From Apophysomyces variabilis (taxonomy: Eukaryota > Mucoromycota > Mucoromycetes > Mucorales > Mucoraceae): DNA of 64,000 bases. Location: assembly GCA_002749535.1 (NCBI GenBank), contig MZZL01000409.1:2868160-2932159 (forward strand). The letters run 5' to 3'. The position numbers were made by a program, and so were the translations under genes. This document shows positions 56,391 through 64,000 of the stretch, piece after piece; positions within the stretch are counted from its first letter, which is position 1; every line of letters starts with the position of its first letter. Below the pieces are notes generated by a model, which saw only the letters and a program-made list of their open reading frames with translations, was not told the DNA's origin and ran no database searches.

Positions 56391-58069
56391 TCAGTTCTTT
56401 TCTTCTTCGAGAAGCAAACTGTGACCAGTCATTTCCTCTGGAACGTCAAGACCCATCACACGTAGAATAGTAGGAGCGACATCGGCGAGGCAACCCTTGG
56501 GATCCTTCACGTACTTGTGCTTCGTTGAGGTCATCACAAACGGAACAGGGGAGCAGGTATGAGCGGTATGAGGGCTGGAGAAGTCGTCGGAAAGCATCTT
56601 TTCAGCATTGCCGTGATCAGCAGTGACAAACAAAACATAATCATGTTTTTTGCATGCTTCATAAATGGTACCGATGGCAGCGTCAGTGGCCTCAACACCC
56701 TTAATGGCAGCTTCATATTTGCCGGTGTGACCGACCATGTCAGGGGGAGCAAAATTGCACATAACAAATGGATACTTGCCGCTAGCGATCTCCTCAGCGA
56801 CACGATCAGCGACAGGTTGAGCACTCATCTCGGGTTGGAGGTCATAAGTGGCCACCTTGGGGGAAGCGATCAAGCCTCGCTCTTCCTTGTCAAACTGGGC
56901 TTCGGTGCCACCGTTGAAGAAGAATGTAACGTGTGCATACTTCTCGGTTTCGGCGACGTGCATCTGAGGGATACCATTCTTAGAGAGCCATTCTGCCAAG
57001 ACATTGTCCATAGTCTGAGCGGGGAAAGCCACCTTGAAGGGGAAATCGCCCTTGTACTGTGTCATATTGTAGATCTCAAGACCTTCGGGCACCTTGGCTT
57101 CGAAAGGACAAGGAGAAATACCGAATGCTTGATTAATTTCACGCATACGATCTGAACGGAAGTTGAAAAAGAACATAGTATCATTATCCTTGACGCGACC
57201 TTCTTCGGACAAGATAATGGGTTTCAAGAACTCATCAGTTTCACCAGCTTCATAACGCTGTTCGATGGCCTTCACAGCATCATCTGCTTTCTCGCCCTCA
57301 CCAGTGGTCAAAGCATCGAAAGCAATCTTAACACGTTCCCAACGTTTGTCACGATCCATAGCATAGTATCTACCGACAACTGTGGCAACCTTGCCGAACT
57401 GGATCTTCTCGATGGCATCCAAAAGTTGCTGCATATACTTGGCGGATGATTTGGGTGCAGTATCTCTACCGTCGCCAAAGAAGTGAACGTAAACTTCGGG
57501 CACTTCGGCCTCCTTGGCAGCTTCCAGCAATGAGATAAGATGATCGATGTGAGAGTGGACACCACCGTCGGAGACTAAGCCGAGGAAGTGGAGACGTCCA
57601 TTGGTAGCCTTGGCACGCTCAAAAGCACCTTTGATATTTTCGATGTTTCCGAACTCCTTCTTCTGCATCGTCAAATCGATACGCACAATATCCTATACCC
57701 ATGACCCATCCCTGTTTAGTGTTCTGCTCCCTTTCACATTGAAACCACAGTCACGACGTTGGCTGCTTTGTTCATCTCTCGTCGTTTGTTATTTACCTGA
57801 TACACCACGCGACCAGCGCCGATGTTAAGGTGGCCAACCTCAGAATTACCCATCAAGCCATCGGGGAGACCGACGCTAAGACCATGGGCGGCAATATCGG
57901 CGTAAGGGTAAGTTTCCTTGAACTTATCCATCACGGGTGTGTTGGCGTTACGAATAGCGTCACCCTTCGGGTCAGCAGCGGGGGAAACACCCCAGCCATC
58001 AATACAGATCAAGCACACTTTCTGTTGTGCTTCTTGCTGAGTCTTTGGCATTTGTCCTCCTCCGGGCAT
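56391..58069 (-). CDS. gpmI: 2,3-bisphosphoglycerate-independent phosphoglycerate mutase
   Basis: Exons (complement) 56391-57692 and 57797-58069 sum to 1575 nt, 524 aa. Interconverts 3- and 2-phosphoglycerate using two Mn ions and a phosphoserine intermediate. Seen: LICIDGWGVSP (first metal Asp), LPDGLMGNSEVGHLNIGAGR (catalytic Ser in NSEVGH, about residue 74), GLVSDGGVHSHIDHL, HFFGDGRDTAP, VVGRYYAMDRDKRWER, FFNFRSDRMREI, NFAPPDMVGHTGK, VTADHGNAE and PHTAHTCSPVPF. These are all of the alkaline-phosphatase-fold iPGM signature blocks. Length is typical (about 510-560). Codon bias is strong, as expected for a glycolytic gene. It is unrelated to yeast Gpm1 (cofactor-dependent type). Confidence 0.97.
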
Positions 58070-61000
58070 GATGATGTTTGTTGGAAAGTGAGAAAAAAGG
58101 AAAATGAAGGCGCGTCCTGCGGGGACCTCGGCCTTCATTAAAGTGATGTGACTGGTAAAATAGTCGGTTTTCAAAATCGGACCCTTTTTCGATCAAAGCG
58201 ATGATAACAGTTTTGCTTGAGGCGTACTGTGCGCCGTTAAAATGAGACTTCAATGACCATCAATTTGGGTTATGCCTGTACGGAAACTGCAGATTTTGCG
58301 TATTATAAACATACGTTCAGTTCAGTTTCTAGCAGAGTAGAACAAGCGTTTGAATACCCAAGATGGGAATCAATCCATCTATCTATCTTTTTAGTTTTAT
58401 CGCAAGATCGGTCAAATCAGACCAGAGTTTAAGCAGTTGTTCCCATGGAAGGCATAAATCAAGGCTCAGAACCGGGACTCTCGCAGTGTCGCCGTTTCGC
58501 CAATCGGACTTTATAGTTCGTATTCATCGTACTTCGAAATCAGACAGCACGCCCGTCCTATTGAAAGTATGAGATCGCTTAATTATTAATAAAGACTTAG
58601 TGTTATTGAACTTTTCTTTCAACCTTCACTCCCTTCCTTGCGCTCTCAAAAGGAGTCATGATATAATTCATTGAGTCAATCCCAATTTTCCGCGGAAATG
58701 AGGTTTCCGGACCTACAGGAATATTCAGGAACGACTGGGACCAACCACGGTAACTCATCACATGAGGAAAATTGAACCTCGAGTGGTTGTCGGAACGTTG
58801 GTTTTGTTATGCAAGTATTTGTTAATATCCTTATTAATCAAAGAAACTAGCGAGCTGATGTAAGGCCCTACGCCGTCAAACCAAGTGGCTTTTTTGTGGG
58901 AAAAAGGGACGTTGCTTGAAGCTTCTGGGGCCTAGCATGATTCAGCTGGTTAGGGGAACAGATTCCCGCTCAGACAAGTAGACGTCGAAGTTCGTTGTCA
59001 TACAAAGAGAACTGCTCATGAAACAACTAATAAACCTGGCATGGATTGTCTTATCGAAACACTTTTTGCATCATAGGACATACATTGAAATGGTTGATTC
59101 TGTTTTTACATAACTGAACGCGCTTGTTAGCTAGGTTTTTGATATATATGAAATTAAATCAACCTTTGAACGTATTCAACATTTTTGAAGAGTAGTTAAC
59201 TTTCGCATCAAATTACTTATGTCTTACCTACTTTCTTCAATCAAGGTTAGCAAGCTTTGCTAAGCATAGTGTGTTTACCGGAAGCTGATAGTTCCAAAAA
59301 TTTGGTGTGTTTTCTGTTTTGCCACTCATATTCAAACTGTGACAACAGATACCGTATAATTATCAAGATTAGAAGTAGGCTTGTCTGCATAAAACAAAAA
59401 ATGTGTATATATGTAGGCATTACCGAATCGACGAAACACAAGGCTGTATCCGTATTTCTCACTCTCGATCGGTTTAGGCACAACGATAAAGGAGGGATAA
59501 CAACAAATGGTACATAATCAGGTGGATATCATCGGATACAGAATGAAAAAGATTCAATATTCTCTTTTTTTCAAATGACTCACTGCAAAAGATTCAAACA
59601 CTGGTTCGTGCCTAATTCTATCATTCTCATTGGTGGTTGCAAAATTTACTTTTTGTGAAGAAGCTTTGGGAAATGAATGACGACGAGTTACCTGCGTCGA
59701 GGCCCCATTCCGAAAGACTTGGCTAATCGGAACCATTAGACTCATTGATATAGTAAACTCAATCCTCAATCGTTATTATGTGCGTCTGCGTGTCATGATT
59801 GCCTTCTATAAACACGTAGATAATAGAGTTAAGTTCTTCTCAGATCTCCATCTCTAATGAACTTGTACGATTTGATTTCTACAAACACGAGAAATCCATA
59901 CTTTGCCTTTTTCCGTTTGATTGATCAGTGGTATAGAGGATCATTTCGGAAGCAGCAAATAACATAAAAGCTGTTGACAATCTTCAGTTCATTCAAAACC
60001 TGTACCGCCCGTGCATTGCAATAGAAAATTTAATTCCACATGGCAACGCACGAGGCTAATGCTTACCAATAGCGATTCATATCGCTTGGAAACTGGATAA
60101 GCCCTTTTAATAGCGTAGCCAAAGGCAACTGAACTAATCCTGTTGTTAGCCGCTTTTAGTATTGTAATAGTAGATCTATTTGGAAGTGTACAAGGTAAAA
60201 ATGAAAATGAACCATAAGGGGTTCTCGTTCGAACACCCGTATTAGGCACGTGAGTAAGATCAAAACGCAGTCGGTGCAACTTAACCTTTTGACTTCATGC
60301 AAGTATCCTACTTTGTTAATCCGTTTGATTGTGCCTTGTTACGCAGGAATACGTCAGATGGCTGCGACAAATCACTGTAACGTTGGTGCTAGGTGAGAGA
60401 ATAAAATTCAGGCAATCTCTGAAAAGGTGCATCTGCAATGGAACAAGTTAGGATTGTTTAAGGCGAAATAAATTGCCGAGTTATTTAGGAATGGGCTGAT
60501 AAATGGTAAATAGTAAGACTATTCGTCACAGACGTGGGAACATGGATTTGAACGTGTTACTTTAGGTAATCTTGGAAAAAGGTCTCTGGGGAAACCGGTA
60601 AGGTGTGACATGCGGAGCAGAAGGACTTCGTTGTCCCATGTTCGCTAAAACGGGTCGATCTGAAATTTAAGCTATTGATCACTGTCTGAATCGTACATGA
60701 TGATTAGTCCACTTTTCGTGGGAATATATGACATAAAAGAGGCTTTGAATAATTACCGTTGCAACAGTTCGCTACAAGATATCAAAGTTTCCTGAACCAT
60801 ATTGTAAGCAGCTGTGGTTTTTTATTGTTCTCCAACACCTGTTATAGAAAAATGAAGGCATGACCACTGAATACGTGTTATGGAGTGTGCAATCCGTGTG
60901 TATTCCTTGTATGGTGTGACACATTTAAGGTCAACGACAGGATAGGTTTCTCGTACCGCATTTGGTGCGTGTGTGGCAGACCCCGGCAGCTGGAAAAGCC

Positions 61001-63544
61001 ACTGGCGTTTTGCATAGTCGGGACTTACCGGAGAGCTCCAAAGCAGATAATGAACGTTTAATAATTCATTCAAGTCTATTCCAAGTTAGCAGCCAACCGT
61101 GCACCAGTCGGTTGGAGACCGACTCAAGCATACGGCCCTTCTTTTTAACGAAGTTACGTGAAGTGACTCCGATGCCACGGAGAAGCTTTCAATGCAAGTC
61201 CTATCTAACAGTAAAAGTCGCAGTAAGTCCAAAACATCCTCATACAGTTTTCCAGGTGCGATGTCTATTTTTTTTCCTTCGCCGATTACACAATGAGCGA
61301 TCAAAGACGCTGAGTTTCGATACCTCGACGGTGTATCAACAGATAGGCCACCATTGAAAACGGAACCTAGTTGGTTTGGAACATTTGCGGTTAAAGCTAC
61401 TGAATTGAAACAGCAAGTGCGAACGAGTGATTATTACATAATTGAGTTAGCTTTATTCTGTTTGTTAAGAACGTTCGTCAATGGGATGACTAAAGTGAAA
61501 TGACTCCTGTTTGTTTGAATAATCAATGCGTTTTCTCTCTTTTTTTTTGCAAGCTATACGTGCTTCTTCTAGCGTAGCGGAGATAAACATCGTCAAGAAG
61601 CTGATGATGAGAAGACGAGAAGGGAATTCAGAGTTTTGTTTGTCACAAAGGATCACGCCACGTGTGCTACATATGGAAGGCTTGGCGGAGATGCTGACAT
61701 TGCGGACCATCTCACATTGACGCGATCGTTGCAACATTCGACCTTAATAAAGCAAAAGACGTTGAGATGAAAAAGAAGGTTCAACTGAAGTTGAATAAAG
61801 CTCTTATACCGTGATAACTTTTGACTTCTGCTTTTCGAATTCGGTGTCTTGGCAGGGTAATATTCGAAATATAGGCAGCAAATGACGTGCCTTCTATACG
61901 TCTGTGGCACCAGTTACCCGTACGAGGCGAAGAATCCACATGCTCCATGACCCGATTTATAGAGAACCATCTTGAGGGATCATCCGGATAGATAGGATTA
62001 GCCGGACGCCAGAATTCTGAATGAAATAGTATCTTGTTCGTTTCTAGCGTCACGATGAAGCCAACAGTTACATGATGCAGACAGAGGGAAAATGCGCATG
62101 CAGATGGCAAATGCTTGATGATGCACGTTTCATTTCCTCCTATTGTCTTAATCATATGATGCCGTAAATTACCATATTACTTGCTTCTCTCCAGCGGAAC
62201 TCGCTATTGACTTTGGTACTTTGCCAGATCAAAGCCCTGTCGGGACTACAACTAAAAAGTAAAACCTACTAGAGCCGAAATAGCGAATAGTGCTATTTTC
62301 ATCTTTCATCAACATGCAGGATTGATAAGGGGCGATTTGGATTCCTGGGAAGAACAAATTGTATTTGTGCAAGTTTATCTCAAACAAAAGAGCTGAATTA
62401 GACTGTTTATCGTTGTGCAATGGTCCCACGAGTAGAATAGGGAATGGCGCACTATAGACTCGGGCAGCGCACGGTCGTTTGTAGGGGTTGTAGAATGAAA
62501 TTATGCTCCATTTTGGGAACATGGCATTCCAATAATGAGCGGGAAAAGACACTAAAGGTAGACTTATACCAGGCTCAAGCAGGTGACAGGATATGGAGTA
62601 GTGGTCCGCGAGCGATTAGGTCTCCATGGAAGGTAATGGGAACACAGGATGAGGTAGGACAGCCCTTTATTTTAAAAAGCAAAGTAAGATCGGCGGTTTG
62701 GATTCCAGAAGTGACACGACGCTAGTCCAATCCTTATATATTTTTCATAACAATATTTTTTTCATGATTTAGTATGTTTATGATTTGGAAACGGGATGTC
62801 GTCCTCTATATCTTTTTTTTTTTTACATGTCTGCGGTAAAGGAAGAGAAAGACATTGGGCCAGTAGTGTAACCTAGTTCTTTTCATCATGTGGGCGTTAC
62901 TGCCAAGGAACGATGGAAAGAAGGGGGTATTTGTTTATTGCTATCGTTTTGTCATAGTTACGGACCAATGCGGGGAGTTAGGGATATAAAGAAAAAAAGA
63001 AGAATAGGATCTTAATAGATATAGTAGTAATAATGATAGTCAAGTAAGTATAGGTATATAGTTTGGCATAATATATTTCCTCCGCGGCAAGGTTACCTAT
63101 CAAAGCAAAAGTGTGGGTTGATAAGGATCGGGAAACAATCTGCGGATTTGAGTTGTTATTGAGGTGAACTAAAATATGAGCACATGGACTACAGGGGTCT
63201 GTGATTACCAAAATAGCATTGCGTTGTATGACATACCGTATCTTCTGAGTAAGATTCAATCAATTTTGCTCACATTAGGAAGTGTAAATACGGCAGGTTG
63301 ACGAATGATAATTGGTAATTGATCGCTGTACTGCTATCAGCTGACCAATCATAGCGCGCTGAGAGAAAAGTCGTGCTTTTGTGTCCTGGTTGCACGGACA
63401 AGGACAGAACATAAAAAAAAAGTAAGAAACTTTGTTTTTCCCACAATCTCTCTTTCTTATTACTATTTCTTCTTATTTCATTTTCTCCTCTCTTTTCTTT
63501 TCTTTTTTTTTTACTTCTATCTTTACAAACTTTTCATACCTCTT
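58070..63544. other. Gene-poor region, 5.5 kb
   Basis: Promoter of gpmI at the left end, leader of the right-hand gene at the other. Between them are only short frames; the longest is 124 codons on the minus strand (61781-62155) with fragments such as HSEFWRPANPIYPDDPSRWF, possibly decayed transposon sequence, not identified. No tRNA, rRNA or tandem array seen. 63420-63540 is T/C-rich, like leaders of other genes here. Confidence 0.4.
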
Positions 63545-64000
63545 ATGCCATTTGACACCGTTGAGCGAACCCATAAACGTTTTCGAGGAGGAAACCTTGA
63601 AGACGCAGAGGGTCTAAGCTGGCATCCAACGGTGGACCCTTTTCCACACAAATATGGCGAGACCCTGCAGATACACTATCCTCGTTTGCCCCAACAATAC
63701 ATACAACGTGAAGAATGGACTAAACCTGATCTCTCTTCACCTACCAGTCCACCACCATTGGAATACTCTCTGGGCAGCGCGCCAATTGATATCCCTTCTT
63801 CCATATCCGAAACAACTTCGGAGTACGTAGATGTCGATGATTATTCGACCTCATTTTCTTGGATCGATGATGGCAACATGCAAAGTTTAATGGCACGGTC
63901 ACCTGAATCAACAATGGCTACACCCCTTGATTTAGGTCCACCACCCAGCATTCTAACCGATCCTATCTTAAACGATGCGCTTTCAAAATTCAACCTGTCC
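63545..64000 (+). CDS. Uncharacterised protein, 5' part (runs off window)
   Basis: Open from ATG at 63545 to the last base, 152 codons without a stop or obvious intron, preceded by a TC-rich leader. Reads MPFDTVERTHKRFRGGNLED, GLSWHPTVDPFPHKYGETLQ, IHYPRLPQQYIQREEWTKPD, then an acidic Ser/Pro-rich stretch (DLSSPTSPPPLEY, EYVDVDDYSTSFSWIDD, PLDLGPPPSIL). Composition suggests a disordered regulatory N-terminus, perhaps of a transcriptional regulator (inference only). No family recognised. Confidence 0.7.
   Translation, partial: MPFDTVERTHKRFRGGNLEDAEGLSWHPTVDPFPHKYGETLQIHYPRLPQQYIQREEWTKPDLSSPTSPPPLEYSLGSAPIDIPSSISETTSEYVDVDDYSTSFSWIDDGNMQSLMARSPESTMATPLDLGPPPSILTDPILNDALSKFNLS

Noticed and set aside
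56559..57155. 198-codon plus-strand frame inside gpmI
   Set aside because: Antisense shadow of a biased coding sequence; no domain.
60225..60260. Possible tRNA 3' half (gttcgaacac)
   Set aside because: No stem complementarity and no upstream cloverleaf.

Overview
The window is eukaryotic and reads as chromosomal DNA of a filamentous fungus, most likely Mucoromycota (Mucorales-like; inferred). Protein-coding genes are broken by many short GT-AG introns (about 40-190 nt). Intergenic DNA is rich in A/T homopolymers and GA/GT microsatellites. Gene content is fungal: ERG28, an APSES/StuA-type regulator, an RFX factor, SDS3 and ANY1/SLC66A2. Remnants of a DIRS-type (tyrosine-recombinase) retroelement are also present. 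Splice models were built by hand from reading frame, splice dinucleotides and family similarity. Models described as summing to whole codons were checked arithmetically.

Layout. 1-1.2 kb: 3' part of an RFX transcription factor (+). 1.4-9.8 kb, all minus: ANY1/SLC66A2-like PQ-loop protein, a basic low-complexity protein, isopentenyl-diphosphate isomerase, an unresolved coding-like block, and SDS3-like Rpd3L subunit. 10.1-15.7 kb, plus: RPS28, cytosolic TyrRS, mitochondrial phosphate carrier. 16-17.4 kb, minus: an OB-fold/CCCH/methyltransferase protein. 18.9-19.8 kb, plus: EF-hand protein. 20.2-25.3 kb, minus: PEPCK and StuA-like APSES factor, the latter with a 2.5 kb upstream region. 27.9-29.7 kb, plus: MIT-domain protein. 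29.7-36.6 kb: gene-poor, with decayed coding fragments, one retropepsin-like. 36.6-38.3 kb, plus: arrestin-like protein. 38.9-41.2 kb: degenerate DIRS-like element and an adjacent gag-like fragment. 41.9-43.5 kb: RPS5 (+) and RPL35 (-), convergent. 44-50.3 kb, minus: ERG28, ataxin-2/PBP1 homologue, CARM1-like arginine methyltransferase. 50.8-52.1 kb, minus: a small candidate gene and NC2-beta. 53.2-56.1 kb: AIM32-like protein (+), a 65-aa microexon gene (-), DMT transporter (+). 56.4-58.1 kb, minus: cofactor-independent phosphoglycerate mutase. 58.1-63.5 kb: gene-poor. 63.5 kb to the end: 5' part of an uncharacterised CDS running off the window.

The genes are mainly core housekeeping functions: translation (RPS28, RPS5, RPL35, TyrRS), gluconeogenesis/glycolysis (PEPCK, iPGM), sterol and isoprenoid synthesis (IDI, ERG28), chromatin and transcription (SDS3, NC2-beta, CARM1, RFX, APSES) and membrane traffic (arrestin, MIT, ANY1). 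There is no operon logic. Neighbours are related only by shared or convergent flanks. I found no gene cluster for a novel pathway. The most unusual items are the decayed DIRS element with a substituted catalytic tyrosine, the OB-CCCH-methyltransferase fusion, a GC-AG intron, a gene with a 7-nt first exon, and introns placed directly after the start codon in three genes.
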